Positions 1 to 14,701 of a stretch of 64,000 nucleotides of DNA are shown here, piece after piece. Every line of letters begins with the position of its first letter. Position 1 is the stretch's first letter. The notes below the pieces were generated by a model. It made no database searches. It was given only the letters and a program-made list of their open reading frames with translations, and had not been told where the DNA came from. The DNA comes from Piscicola geometra (taxonomy: Eukaryota > Annelida > Clitellata > Hirudinida > Piscicolidae): assembly GCA_943735955.1 (NCBI GenBank), contig OX030955.1, positions 15,652,083 to 15,716,082 on the forward strand. The letters are read 5' to 3'. The position numbers and the translations under genes were made by a program.

Positions 1-250
1 AAATATATAAAACAAAATTTATCATCATCAATTTTATCATGATCATAAAATGATAAATCCTCGTTTACATATAACGCCCGGAACGCAACTGAAGCTCTCG
101 CTACTAGGTCAAGCCGAGTCGTTGCACATTCAAATGCCCGTTCATGCATCATTTTCCCGGGGTCTTTCGCATCATAATCATCATCATCATCAACTCAAAA
201 AAACAATCATCACTAACTTTCATCAAATGCAACAATGCCAAACCATTCAG

Positions 251-3069
251 GCGGTGTGGAGTGCTGATGATGATACCTTGTTTGTGGTTGGCTGGTCCAA
301 TGAGCCATACAAGCTTGGTCTCATTTACTGCAGCATGCGCAAGTTAGCGCCTTCCATCCATCCATTCATCTATTCACCCTTATATTAATCAATCCATCCA
401 TCCATTCATCTATTCACCCTTATATTAATCAATCCATCCATCCATTTATCTATTTACCCTTATATTAATCAATCCATCCATCCATTCATCTATTCACCCT
501 TATATTAATCAATCCATTTATTTATTCACCCTTATATTAATCCATCCATCCATTCATCTATTCATCCTTATATTAATCAATCCACCCATCCATTCATCTA
601 TTCACCCTTATATTAATCAATCCATCCATCCATTCATCTATTCACCCTTATATTAATCAATCCATCTATCCATTCATCTATTCACCCTTATATTAATCAA
701 TCCATCCATCCATTCATCTATTCATCCTTATATTAATCAATCCATCTATCCATTCATCTATTCACCCTTATATTAATCAATCCATCCATCCATTCATCTA
801 TTCATCCTTATATTAATCAATCCATCTATCCATTCATCTATTCACCCTTATATTAATCAATCCATCCATCCATTCATCTATTCACCCTTATATTAATCAA
901 TCCATCCATCCATTCATCTATTCATCCTTATATTAATCAATCCATCCATCCATTCATCTATTCATCCTTATATTAATCAATCCATCTATCCATTCATCTA
1001 TTCACCCTCATATTAATCAATCCATCCATCCATTCATCTATTCACTCTTATATTAATCAATCCATCTATCCATTCATCTATTCACCCTCATATTAATCAA
1101 TCCATCCATCCATTCATCTATTCACTCTTATATTAATCAATCCATCTATCCATTCATCTATTCATCCTTATATTAATCAATCCATCCATCCATTCATCTA
1201 TTCACCCTTACATTAATCAATTCTTTAATTCGTCCATTTATTCCATTTCTCTTCATCCATTCTTCTATTCAACTTTTTATTAATGCATTCATCCATCCTT
1301 TTATTAATTTATTTCAGTCTTTCTTGCATTCCGCCATTTATTAAAAAATTCATTTATTTTTCCATTTCATGCATCCATTCCTTTTTTCTTCATTAATTCT
1401 TTTCATTAAATGCAAGTTTTCTTTATTACTTTGGCTGCGTTATCCACTTTTTAAAATTGCTCCACAGGAATACACTCTTTCGTGTCAACCTTAAAGACAA
1501 GACATACAGTGTGTTTTTCACTTTTACTCTGCCATTTAGCATCTTAAGATCTTCCTAAAATTATAATCCAGCGACGATCTTATTTTAAATTCACAATTCT
1601 TTCTACCTTACTCGGCTCTTTTACCATCTTTCAATCTAGCCAGTCAATCTACCCACCCTACCACCCACTCACCACCCACTTACCACCCACCCACTCACCC
1701 ACCCACTCACCCACCCACTCACCCACCCACCCACTCACCCACCCACTCACCCACCCACCCACTCACCCACCCACTCACCCACTCACTCACCCACTCACCC
1801 ACCCACTCACCCACCCACTCACCCACCCACCCACTCACCCACCCACTCACCCACCCACCCACTCACCCACCCACTCACCCACCCACCCACTCACCCACCC
1901 ACTCACCCACCCACCCACCCACTCACCCACCCACCCACTCACCCACCCACTCACCCACCCACTCACCCACCCACTCACCCACCCACCCACCCACCCACCC
2001 ACCCACTCACCCACCCACCCACCCACTCACAAATACTCAGCGGTGATAAAGGACGACGGCAGGTGTGCGTCCACTCCAGTCTTGAACCGCCAAGGCACCA
2101 AGCTAGCCTACCTGGACACGCCACAGGGTGGAGCCCATAGGCACACAAACCACCTGGTGGTCGTGGACGTTACCACCAGCAGCCTCAAGCCACTGAAGCT
2201 GCCATTGGAAAGTTGCTGTTGTTAGTCGCTTCTGCCGCTGATTATGTTGTTCTTGTTGTTTGCAGGGCTCTTGATGTCGTTTCCTAAATTCAAAAGTTTT
2301 TTTTTTTCCGAAGGTTCATTCCACAAATGACATTAAAAACATTCACATTTTTACGGGTAAAAATATTCTAAGCATAAAGTCGCTTTTCGCTTTTTATCAT
2401 TTTGGAATTTCATTTATCATAAATTTTCAAAAATAGTTTTCACAGGGCGAAAATCGATGGACGAAAATAATTATAATTAAACCCATCGAGAGCCCTGTAG
2501 TCTTGGCAGTTTGCTATTTGTCATGTCACTCAGGCATTAGTGCTTTCACTATATTTCCGCATGCTATTTCATCTGGAGGGAAGAGTGAGGTACGAATTGT
2601 TGAAAGTTACAGCGATGAATGGGAAGAAGAGTTGGAAGGCACTGAGTCTTCTGGCTTGTGAGAGTGGGTTAGAAGCTTCAGCGGTTGAGTTCTGCTACTC
2701 ACTTGGCATGCTGTCTGCGGGGGGAGGCTGTTGGTTTGCCGCCATAAACCTCTTCAAGTGTGGTGAGGGGTGCACTGACGAGATTTCAAAGGCTTGGCGC
2801 TAATAGTTCAGATGCATGAGAGCAAACAGAATGGATAAATAGATGTATCAGACAGGCCCATCCTCGAGAGATTATCCATCTACGCCTGTACAATAGGAAC
2901 AGGATGATGATTATGATGATAACATGTAAAACTTTATTTAGACCACTCGCACACCCACATGCCCAACTGCACAGGCTTGACAGGCCTCCAGTGCGAACAC
3001 CTCATCCCTACCGCGTGGTGTGCCGATGGACGCACACTCATCATATCAAACATGTGTCGTACTAAAAAG

Positions 3070-3126
<57 letters not shown>

Positions 3127-3156
3127 TGAGTGTGTGTGTGTGTGTTTGTGTGAGTG

Positions 3157-3240
<84 letters not shown>

Positions 3241-3260
3241 TGTGTGTGTTTGCGAGTGTG

Positions 3261-3293
<33 letters not shown>

Positions 3294-4780
3294 TTGTGAG
3301 TGTGTGTGTGTGTGAGTGTGTGTGTGAGTGTGTGTGTTTGTGTGTGTGTGTGTTTCGATTTCATTTTTCAAATGACATCATGACAGGACATTTTAGTGGT
3401 TGACACTGACACAGAACAGACCACTAAGATATCCAAAGGTAACTTCTTACACAATATACTCTCAAAGTACTAGAAAATGATTTGTATTTTACAGATTATT
3501 CTGGTTAAAATAATAACGTCATTTTCTTAGATTAAATTTAATTATTAAATTGATTTAAATAAAATAAAATTGTAGTCTTTAATCTTTAATCACATAATTT
3601 CTTATAATAAAATTTAGCTTTTTTCAAAATCAAATAAAAAAATTTAGTTACTTAATTTTTAATAAAATAATTCAATTGTCTTAAATCAATTAAATAGTGT
3701 AATGTTAACTGAATTGTCTTAAATCAAATCAAATAATATGTAACATTTATTTAAAATAACATTCATGACTCGAATTTGAAATCATGGATGAGCACTAAGC
3801 ACCCTCCACACCAGACAACGAAGCGAGTGTCTGGGACATCTTGTACGTGGCAGCAGATGGCCACATGCTCGCCTCTTGCTCCTCTCTCCACCAATCATCC
3901 TACTTGGTTTGTTGTTGATGTTTTTAGTTGGTGTTTTAGTTGTAGTTGTAGTTGGGGTTTTAGTTGTGGTTGTATTAATGGTTATAGTTGTAGTTGAGTT
4001 TGATTTACCGGTTTAATTTTGTTTGCAGCTGATGCTGTATTGTTGTTTCTTTTTCTAGTTTTAGTAAAAGCCATCCGCAATATTGTTTGTAACTTGAAAT
4101 GTCAGCTATTTAGCTTCCCCTTCAATCATCTCAAGGGATCACTCGGTAGAATATTTGTTTGCGAATGTCTCAAAAGCTGCATTCTCTAAGCTCAACCCTT
4201 TGGTAAAGCCTCGGCATCTTCGACAGGTGCTAGGCAGGCTGGGAGGACTTGGCTCGGAGACGAGTGTCGAGTGGAGGAGGGTCACTGAGCCGTCCCCCTT
4301 GTGCACCCCTGCGCCCTTCAGCCACTCCATCCACTCCATCACTCCCCCTGAGAAGGGTTGGTTCTGATGATGGTGATGATGATGGTAGTGGTGAGGGTAA
4401 TGATGGTGGTGGTTAAGATAATGATTATGATGATGGTGTTGGTTATGATAATGATTATGATGATGGTGGTAAGGATGATAATAGCGATGATAAAGGTGAT
4501 AACTATTTATTGTGATAATAATTATAGTTGTGGTGATGATGATAATGACTGTTGTTACGGTGTTAATGATGGTAAATGTGGTTATGGTGATGATGATGAT
4601 GAATGTGGTTATGGTAATGATGATGGTAACTATGGTTATGGTAATGATGATGATAACAGACCATGACTACGACTACATCCTGCTGGAGCCGAAGGGAGTC
4701 GAGAAGGCGCCCTTGCTCGTCCTCAACCATGGTCTCGCTGCCTCTGTGCCAACTCCATTTGATTTATATTATGCATATTG

Positions 4781-4863
<83 letters not shown>

Positions 4864-7800
4864 CAGGTGGCCCTCACAGTCAGTACAGTGAGGCGTTCAG
4901 TTGGAAAGTTTTCTGCTATGCTTCCCTTGGTTACGCCGTCCTGATGAGTGAGTGGTGGGAGGGATGGAGGGATGAGTGAGTGGTGGAAGGGATGGAGGGA
5001 TGAGTGAGTGGTGGGAGGGATGGAGGGATGAGTGAGTGGTGGATGGGATGGTGGGATGAGTGAGTGGTGGGAGGGATGGAGGGATGAGTGAGTGGTGGAA
5101 GGGATGGAGGGATGAGTGAGTGGTGGGAGGGATGGAGGGATGAGTGAGTGGTGGGAGGGATGAAGGGATGAGTGAGTGGTGGAAGGAATGGAGGGATGAG
5201 TGAGTGGTGGGAGGGATGGAGGGATGAGTGAGTGGTGGAAGGAATGGAGGGATGAGTGAGTGGTGGGAGGGATGGAGGGATGAGTGAGTGATGGAAGGAA
5301 TGGAGGGATGAGTGAGTGGTGGGAGGGATGGAGGGATGAGTGAGTGGTGGAAGGAATGGAGGGATGAGTGAGTGGTGGGAGGGATGGAGGGATGAGTGAG
5401 TGGTGGGAGGGATGGAGGGATGAGTGAGTGGTGGGAGGGATGGAGGGATGAGTGAGTGGTGGAAGGGATGGAGGGATGAGTGAGTGGTGGAAGGGATGGA
5501 GGGATGAGTGAGTGGTGGAAGGGATGGAGGGATGAGTGAGTGGTGGGAGGGATGGAGGGATGAGTGAGTGGTGGAAGGGATGGAGGGATGAGTGAGTGGT
5601 GGGAGGGATGGAGGGATGAGTGAGTGGTGGAAGGAATGGAGGGATGAGTGAGTGGTGGAAGGGATGGAGGGATGAGTGAGTGGTGGAAGGAATGGAGGGA
5701 TGAGTGAGTGGTGGAAGGAATGGAGGGATGAGTGAGTGGTGGGAGGGATGGAGGGATGAGTGAGTGGTGGAAGGGATGGAGGGATGAGTGAGTGGTGGAA
5801 GGAATGGAGGGATGAGTGAGTGGTGGGAGGGATGGAGGGATGATTGAGTGGTGGAAGGGATGGAGGGATGAGTGAGTGGTGGAAGGAATGGAGGGATGAG
5901 TGAGTGGTGGAAGGGATGGAGGGATGAGTGAGTGGTGGGAGGGATGGAGGGATGAGTGAGTGGTGGAAGGGATGGAGGGATGAGTGAGTGGTGGAAGGGA
6001 TGGAGGGATGAGTGAGTGGTGGAAGGAATGGAGGGATGAGTGAGTGGTGGAAGGGATGGAGGGATGAGTGAGTGGTGGAAGGAATGGAGGGATGAGTGAG
6101 TGGTGGGAGGGATGGAGGGATGAGTGAGTGGTGGAAGGGATGGAGGGATGAGTGAGTGGTGGAAGGAATGGAGGGATGAGTGAGTGGTGGAGAGGGATGG
6201 AGGGATGAGTGAGTGGTGGAAGGGATGGAGGGATGAGTGAGTGGTGGAAGGGATGGAGGGATGAGTGAGTGGTGGAAGGGATGGAGGGATGAGTGAGTGG
6301 TGGGAGGGATGGAGGGATGAGTGAGTGGTGGAAGGGATGGAGGGATGAGTGAGTGGTGGAAGGGATGGAGGGATGAGTGAGTGGTGGAAGGGATGGAGGG
6401 ATGAGTGAGTGGTGGGAGGGATGGAGGGATGAGTGAGTGGTGGGAAGGGAATGGAGGGATGAGTGAGTGGTGGAAGGGATGGAGGGATGAGTGAGTGGTG
6501 GGATGGGATGGAGGGATGAGTGAGTGGTGGGAGGGATGGAGGGATGAGTGAGTGGTGGAAGGGATGGAGGGATGAGTGAGTGGTGGGAGGGATGGNNNNN
6601 NNNNNNNNNNNNNNNNNNNNNNNNNNNNNNNNNNNNNNNNNNNNNNNNNNNNNNNNNNNNNNNNNNNNNNNNNNNNNNNNNNNNNNNNNNNNNNNNNNNN
6701 NNNNNNNNNNNNNNNNNNNNNNNNNNNNNNNNNNNNNNNNNNNNNNNNNNNNNNNNNNNNNNNNNNNNNNNNNNNNNNNNNNNNNNNNNNNNNNNGAAGG
6801 AATGGAGGGGATGAGTGAGTGGTGGAAGGGATGGAGGGAATGAGTGAGTGGTGGAAGGAATGGAGGGATGAGTGAGTGGTGGGAGGGATGGAGGGATGAG
6901 TGAGTGGTGGGAGGGATGGAGGGGATGAGTGACTGGTGGAAGGGATGGAGGGATGAGTGAGTGGTAGGAGGGATGGAGGGATGAGTGAGTGGTGGAGGGA
7001 TGGAGGGATGAGTGAGTGGTGGAAGGAATGGAGGGATGATGTGAGTGGTGGGAGGGATGGAGGGATGAGTGAGTGGTGGGAGGGATGGAGGGATGAGTGA
7101 GTGGTGGGAGGGATGGAGGGATGAGTGAGTGGTGGAAGGGATGGAGGGATGAGTGAGTGATGGAAGGGATGGAGGGATGAGTGAGTGGTGGAAGGGATGG
7201 AGGGATGAGTGAGTGGTGGAAGGAATGGAGGGATGAGTGAGTGGTGGAAGGGATGGAGGGATGAGTGAGTGGTGGAAGGGAATGGAGGGATGAGTGAGTG
7301 GTGGGAGGGATGGAGGGATGAGTGAGTGGTGGGAAGGATGGAGGGGATGAGTGAGTGGTGGAAGGAATGGAGGGATGAGTGAGTGGTGGAAGGGATGGAG
7401 GGATGAGTGAGTGGTGGAGGGAATGGAGGGATGAGTGAGTGGTGGAGGGATGGAGGGATGAGTGAGTGGTGGAAGGAATGGAGGGATGAGTGAGTGGTGG
7501 AAGGAATGGAGGGATGAGTGAGTGGTGGGAGGGATGGAGGGATGAGTGAGTGGTGGGAGGGATGGAGGGATGAGTGAGTGGTGGAAGGGATGGAGGGATG
7601 AGTGAGTGGTGGGAGGGATGGAGGGATGAGTGAGTGGTGGGAGGGATGGAGGGATGAGTGAGTGGTGGAAGGGATCGAGGGTGAGTGAGTGAGTGGTGGA
7701 GGGATGGAGGGATGAGTGAGTGGTGGAAGGGATGGAGGGATGAGTGAGTGGTGGGAGGGATGGAGGGATGAGTGAGTGGTGGGAGGGATGGAGGGATGAG

Positions 7801-10800
7801 TGAGTGGTGGAAGGGAATGGAGGGATGAGTGAGTGGTGGAAGGGATGGAGGGATGAGTGAGTGGTGGAAGGGAATGGAGGGATGAGTGAGTGGTGGAAGG
7901 GATGGAGGGATGAGTGAGTGGTGGGAGGGATGGAGGGTAGAGTGAGTGGTGGAAGGAATGGAGGGATGAGTGAGTGGTGGAAGGGATGGAGGGATGAGTG
8001 AGTGGTGGAAGGGAATGGAGGGATGAGTGAGTGGTGGGAGGGATGGAGGGATGAGTGAGTGGTGGGAGGGATGGAGGGATGAGTGAGTGGTGGAAGGGAT
8101 GGAGGGATGAGTGAGTGGTAGGAGGGATGGAGGGATGAGTGAGTGGTGGGAGGGATGGAGGATGAGTGAGTGGTGGAAGGAATGGAGGGATGAGTGAGTG
8201 GTGGGAGGGATGGAGGGATGAGTGAGTGGTGGGAGGGGATGGAGGGATGAGTGAGTGGTGGGAGGGATGGAGGGATGAGTGAGTGGTGGAAGGGATGGAG
8301 GGATGAGTGAGTGGTGGAAGGGATGGAGGGATGAGTGAGTGGTGGAAGGGATGGAGGGATGAGTGAGTGGTGGAAGGAATGGAGGGATGAGTGAGTGGTG
8401 GAAGGGATGGAGGGATGAGTGAGTGGTGGAAGGAATGGAGGGATGAGTGAGTGGTGGGAGGGATGGAGGGATGAGTGAGTGGTGGGAGGGATGGAGGGAT
8501 GAGTGAGTGGTGGAAGGAATGGAGGGGATGAGTGAGTGGTGGGAGGGATGGAGGGATGAGTGAGTGGTGGGAGGGATGGAGGGATGAGTGAGTATGGGAG
8601 GGATGGAGGGATGAGTGAGTGGTGGAAGGAATGGAGGGATGAGTGAGTGGTGGAAGGAATGGAGGGATGAGTGAGTGGTGGGAGGGATGGAGGGATGAGT
8701 GAGTGGTGGGAGGGATGGAGGGATGAGTGAGTGGTGGAAGGATGGAGGGATGAGTGAGTGGTGGAAGGGATGGAGGGATGAGTGAGTGGTGGGAGGGATG
8801 GAGGGATGAGTGAGTGGTGGAAGGAATGGAGGGATGAGTGAGTGGTGGGAGGGATGGAGGGATGAGTGAGTGGGTGGGAGGGATGGAGGGATGAGTGAGT
8901 GGTGGGAGGGATGGAGGGATGAGTGAGTGGTGGAAGGAATGGAGGGATGAGTGAAGTGGTGGAAGGAATGGAGGGATGAGTGAGTGGTGGGAGGGATGGA
9001 GGGATGAGTGAGTGGTGGGAGGGATGGAGGGATGAGTGAGTGGTGGAAGGGATGGAGGGATGAGTGAGTGGTGGGAGGGATGGAGGGATGAGTGAGTGGT
9101 GGGAGGGATGGAGGGATGAGTGAGTGGTGGAAGGGATGGAGGGATGAGTGAGTGGTGGGAGGGATGGAGGGATGAGTGAGTGGTGGAAGGGATGGAGGGA
9201 TGAGTGAGTGGTGGGAAGGATGGAGATGAGTGAGTGGTGGGAGGGATGGAGGGATGAGGTGAGTGGTGGAAGGAATGGAGGGATGAGTGAGTGGTGGAAG
9301 GGATGGAGGGATGAGTGAGTGGTGGAAGGAATGGAGGGATGAGTGAGTGGTGGAAGGGATGGAGGGATGAGTGAGTGGTGGGAGGGATGGAGGGATGAGT
9401 AAGTGGTGGGAGGGATGGAGGGATGAGTGAGTGGTGGAAGGAATGGAGGGATGAGTGAGTGGTGGAAGGGATGGAGGGATGAGTGAGTGGTGGGAGGGAT
9501 GAGTGAGTGGTGGAAGGGATGGAGGGATGAGTGAGTGGTGGAAGGGATGGAGGGATGAGTGAGTGGTGGAAGGAATGGAGGGATGAATGAGTGGTGGAAG
9601 GAATGGAGGGATGAGTGAGTGGTGGAAGGGATGGAGGGATGAGTGAGTGGTGGAAGGAATGGAGGGATGAGTGAGTGGTGGGAGGGATGGAGGGATGAGT
9701 GAGTGGTGGAAGGGATGGAGGGATGAGTGAGTGGTGGAAGGAATGGAGGGATGAGTGAGTGGTGGGAGGGATGGAGGGATGAGTGAGTGGTGGAAGGGAT
9801 GGAGGGATGAGTGAGTGGTGGAAGGGATGGAGGGATGAGTGAGTGGTGGAAGGAATGGAGGGATGAGTGAGTGGTGGAAGGGATGGAGGGATGAGTGAGT
9901 GGTGGGAGGGATGGAGGGATGAGTGAGTGGTGGGAGGGATGGAGGGATGAGTGAGTGGTGGAAGGAATGGAGGGATGAGTGAGTGGTGGAAGGGATGGAG
10001 GGATGAGTGAGTGGTGGAAGGGATGGAGGGATGAGTGAGTGGTGGGAGGGATGGAGGGATGAGTGAGTGGTGGGAGGGATGGAGGGATGAGTGAGTGGTG
10101 GGAGGGATGAGTGAGTGGTGGAAGGGATGGAGGGATGAGTGAGTGGTGGGAGGGATGGAGGGATGAGTGAGGGGTGGGAGGGATGGAGGGATGAGTGAGT
10201 GGTGGGAGGGATGGAGGGATGAGTGAGTGGTGGAAGGAATGGAGGGATGAGTGAGTGGTGGAAGGGATGGAGGGATGAGTGAGTGGTGGAAGGGATGGAG
10301 GGATGAGTGGGATGGTTAGGATGGATGGTGGAAGGATTGGTTGGGTAATTATGGTGGTGTAGAATAATAAGATTATGATGGAGGGATTGTTTCAGATGAT
10401 TGGGTTGAAAGGGATGGGTTGGATGATTAAGGTGGAAAGGAGGATAATGGTCAAGATGAGGTGGTGTGAACAAAGATAATAGTGGCTAAAGATGATTAGA
10501 CATCATTGTGATGGATAAGTTGATAGATGGTTGGATGAAAGGACAGATAAATAGATGAATTGGCTGATAGAGAAAGTAACCATGCACCAACGCACACAGC
10601 AAACTACAGAGGCTCCACAGGCTACGGAGAGGAGAGCATCAACTGCCTGTTGGGAAAGGTCGGAGAACAAGACGTGCAAGATACGCTGGTGAGTTCGTCT
10701 GCATCATTATCATCATTGCTATCATTATCATATTCATTTTCATAATTATCATAATCATCGTAACCATCATCATCATCATCTCAATAGTTGCTTTTAAAGA

Positions 10801-13800
10801 GCATGTGTCTAATAAGCTAATCCTAGAAGTTATTCATATCATTGACTTTGTGCATATATCCACCTATCCATCCATGCGTCCATTCACCAAAACCATCTGA
10901 CTATCCATCAACTTTCCACCATCACCCAAATCACATCTGTTTGAAATTTAAACCGCAAACACTTTTTTTTATAATTACCCACCCATCTACCACACCACCC
11001 ATCTACCACACCACCCATCTACCACACCACCCATCTACCACACTACCCATCTACCACACCACCCATCTACCACACCACCCATCTACCCGATCACCCATCT
11101 ACCACACCACCCATCTACCACACCATCCATCTACCCAAACACCCATCTACCACACCACCCATCTACCACACCATCCATCTACCACACCACCCATCTACCA
11201 CACCACCCATCTACCACACCACCCATCTACCACACCACCTATATACCCAATCACCCATCTACCACACCACCCATCTACCCAATCACCCATCTACCACACC
11301 ACCCATCTACCACACCACCCATCTACCACACCACCCATCTACCCAATCACCCATCTACCACACCACCCATTAAAACAATGTATAAATCTAAAACAACGGC
11401 ATCCATAACCACCCACCACCACCAACCCAACATTTCTCAACCACACCACCCATCCACCAACCCAACTACACATCCACCACTACACCAACCCATCCACACA
11501 TTGACCCACCAATCCACCTAAACCCATCAACCAGCCACACACCCACAGGTCCAGCCACACATCCACAACCACATCCACAACCACGCTAACTCATCCACAA
11601 CCACACCAACGCTGTTATCAAGGCAGCAGTGCATGAGGTGGTGGCGAGTGGCAGGGTGGATGGCGACAGGATGGCGGTGCTGGGAGGCTCGCATGGAGGC
11701 TTCCTGGTGGGCCATCTCATCGGACAGTACCCGGTACTCTTCATCCATCTCTCCATCCTTCTCTCCATCCTTCTCTTCATCCTTCTCTCCATCCATCTCT
11801 TCATCCTTCTCCTCATCCTTCTTTCATTCTTGTCACTCTGATCAACTTTTTTTATTTCGCGCTTATTCCTCTTCATTTACCAAGGGCTCGCGCTGTCGAG
11901 GGCCACTGGGGCCAATGGCCCCACTTTTTCAAAATTGGCCCGAAAAAATCCTGATTGGCCCCAATGATTTTTTTTTCCAAAATTTTATTTTCGTTTTTTT
12001 TATTTTGAAATTTTTTAGATGTTTCTTTGTCTAATAGAATGTCGCGGGAAGAAGTTGTTATTGAAAAGTTGAGCCAATCAAAATTAGCCTCGTGTTTTAA
12101 ATCCGGTCATTTGCGTGCAGACTATATCAATCTATATAAGCCTCAGTCAATCTATTTAATACGTGTGTTGTATAGCATACTTTGTAATACCGTTAGGTCA
12201 TTAAAGTCGCGTGAAATTAAAGAGATATTAAAAAAGCTATTACTAAGAAATCTGTCAAATGTCTTCCTCAAGTGGTTCTCAGGATGGAAAAGAGTCAAGC
12301 CAAAAAGAAAAAAACAGAGCATTTCAACAGATATCGAAAATTAATAACAATTGGCTTCGCTTTGACAATATAAAAAATTTAATGTACTGTGATCTATGTA
12401 TGAAGGTGCAAAATAAAAACTCTTTTACTTTTGGATGCAGTAATATTAATAAAAACTCAGTGTTGAGACATGCGAGTTTTAAAGGTAACTGTTAATAAAA
12501 TTGCATAATTTAGCTCAATTATTTCTTCATTATAAGTATTTAAAATAAAAATTACCTGCGTTCACTTTTTTAATAATCCTAGACCACACTAATGCTGTCG
12601 GCGCCAGCAAGCAATCAGTGTTCATGGTTTCTGCCTGTGAAGTGGCCTTTGGCAAGAATGAAGCAGCGATAACTGCAGCACTCAAAGATTAATACTTTGC
12701 TGCTAAGCAGAATCTCGCTAGTTCTGGGATTCCTGCTTTAAATGCTCATTGCATAGAACAGGGTGTCACATCCCTAGCATGTCTAAGGGTTGACTTTTGA
12801 AGAAAAGTCAGGAAAATCTTTAAGTCTTTTTAAACCAATAACAACCTTCAAGTTTTTGTACATTGCTCACTTTTTGTGTGATGTGCTCAAGCCTATTTCT
12901 ATATTGTCCAAAATGTACCAAAAGAAAGACTTGGCTTATTCTGAGATTGCACCCCTTTTAACAGCAACTATTCAGACTTTGGAGTACATGTAAAAAACTA
13001 AGTCAGCCCCCATGATGCAGAAGTTTTTAAAGCTTATACCTGACATTCCAAAGCCTGATGAATTTGGTCTGTGTCTTTGATTATGAAGGTCACACTATTC
13101 GAGACAGTGTGAAACAGAGGACTGAAGCTGAGCCTGTATGCGGAAAGTTTGTTGAAAGCATGATAAAAAGCCGCAATAGTTGGTTTTCAGACAACGAGGA
13201 TGGGTCTGTATTAACAGCAATGAACAATTTTTTTGATCTTAGTATTTCAGTTTCCGAAATACACTCAGACATAGAAAGAGTATCTGAGTACCTAGAGGCT
13301 GTGGGTATCGAGAGCTCACAACCTGAACTACTCAGCTTCGCCAACTTCACTCGAGCCAGCCATAGCTCTGGTAATAAGTCAGTCACTGACATAAAATCTA
13401 CAACTAATTTGGCCATTAAAAACTCTAATTCTTATCCAGCATCAGCGGAAGCTGCCAAACGATTGTTACTATCGCCAGTATCAACTATAGAGTGTGAAAG
13501 AGGATTCAGTAGACAAAACTTAATAAAATTTGACTTGATAAATATTATAAATATATATATTATATCAGTTTGAATATGCATAAACCAGTTTTTTTAACAT
13601 TACATTTATATTTGTCTAAAAGATTCTCTTTAAATTATAGCTATAATCTGTGTTAACTTGTAATAAATAAATTTAATGTTTTCTTCATTGTCTTAAAAAA
13701 TACTTAACGCTCACTTTATACAAATAAAACTAAAAATTAGAATAATTATAAAACGAAGAGGACACTTTCTATGTGGGGGGTTTATTGATTTGAAGCCGAC

Positions 13801-14636
13801 TAGGAGCTTATTGAGGGTGAGTTTAAAAATAAATAAGTGCGCCTTATACATGGGGCTGGAGAAAAAAAAATGGTCCCACAAAATTTTGACCCAGCGCGGG
13901 CCCTGTTTACTCTCTTGTCTATTTGTCTTTCTTCTTTTCTTTCTCCTTCCATCACTGTTACTCTGGTTATAATGATCTTATTTTTATCTTAAAACAATCT
14001 CTGCTATAGACTACAGAAATAGTGTTCAGACTTAATTAATTAATTAATTTGTTAGTTCATAATGTTTCTATTCCTTGTGCTCTTGTCTAACTCTTCATCA
14101 AAATTGTTTCAAATCTTTGAGTGTCTCGTTCAAAACTCGAAATTCCATGGCACTTTTATTCATTCCTCATCCACCACTGCACTCATAACGGCATCATCAC
14201 CAGGATATGTTCAAGGCAGCGGTGGCTCTGAACCCAGTGATCAACTTAACCAGTGAGTTCCCGTCTGTTTATACTTCTAGCAATAGACAATATCGCGTAC
14301 TTTCTTTTAGAACAATGAATTCGGTTTCCTCAGAATCATTTTTTAATTACTTGCTTGTTTGTTCACCAATTTTTTCATTTATTCATCAATCGTTTTATCC
14401 ACCAATTTATTTATGTTCCTATATACTATCTATTTATTTCTTCAGCAAATAATTAATTGATAACGGGTTTGACCTTTCACAGACATGCTGGGCGTTTCGG
14501 ACATCCCTGACTGGTTGGAGCGTCCATATTTGTTCTGCTTTTCCATTTTTATTCAGAAAATTTTAAATCTATTAAAATTTTTGTTTCACTTGCTTAAGTT
14601 TTAAAGTATTATTCATCAATTCTTTAGAACCTTTCC

Positions 14637-14701
<65 letters not shown>

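Noticed and set aside
50..388. Single 112-codon gene
   Set aside because: Only 251-342 is coding (APEH exon); the rest is intron and minisatellite.
355..1228. CRISPR-like regular array
   Set aside because: The 40-bp units are contiguous without spacers, in a eukaryotic intron.
2934..3403. Open frames of Thr-His or Cys-Val repeats
   Set aside because: Translation of the (TG)n microsatellite.
4139..4367. Alternative start of the APEH exon at 4136 or 4150 instead of 4191
   Set aside because: Those AG sites are out of phase with the preceding exon; 4191 (TCTAAG) keeps phase 0 and the family spacing.
4897..10473. 1858-codon open frame on the minus strand (His/Pro/Ser-rich)
   Set aside because: It is the stop-free strand of the 28-bp minisatellite and runs across the N gap; three units make 84 bp, so the frame cycles without stops. 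It overlaps an APEH exon on the other strand.
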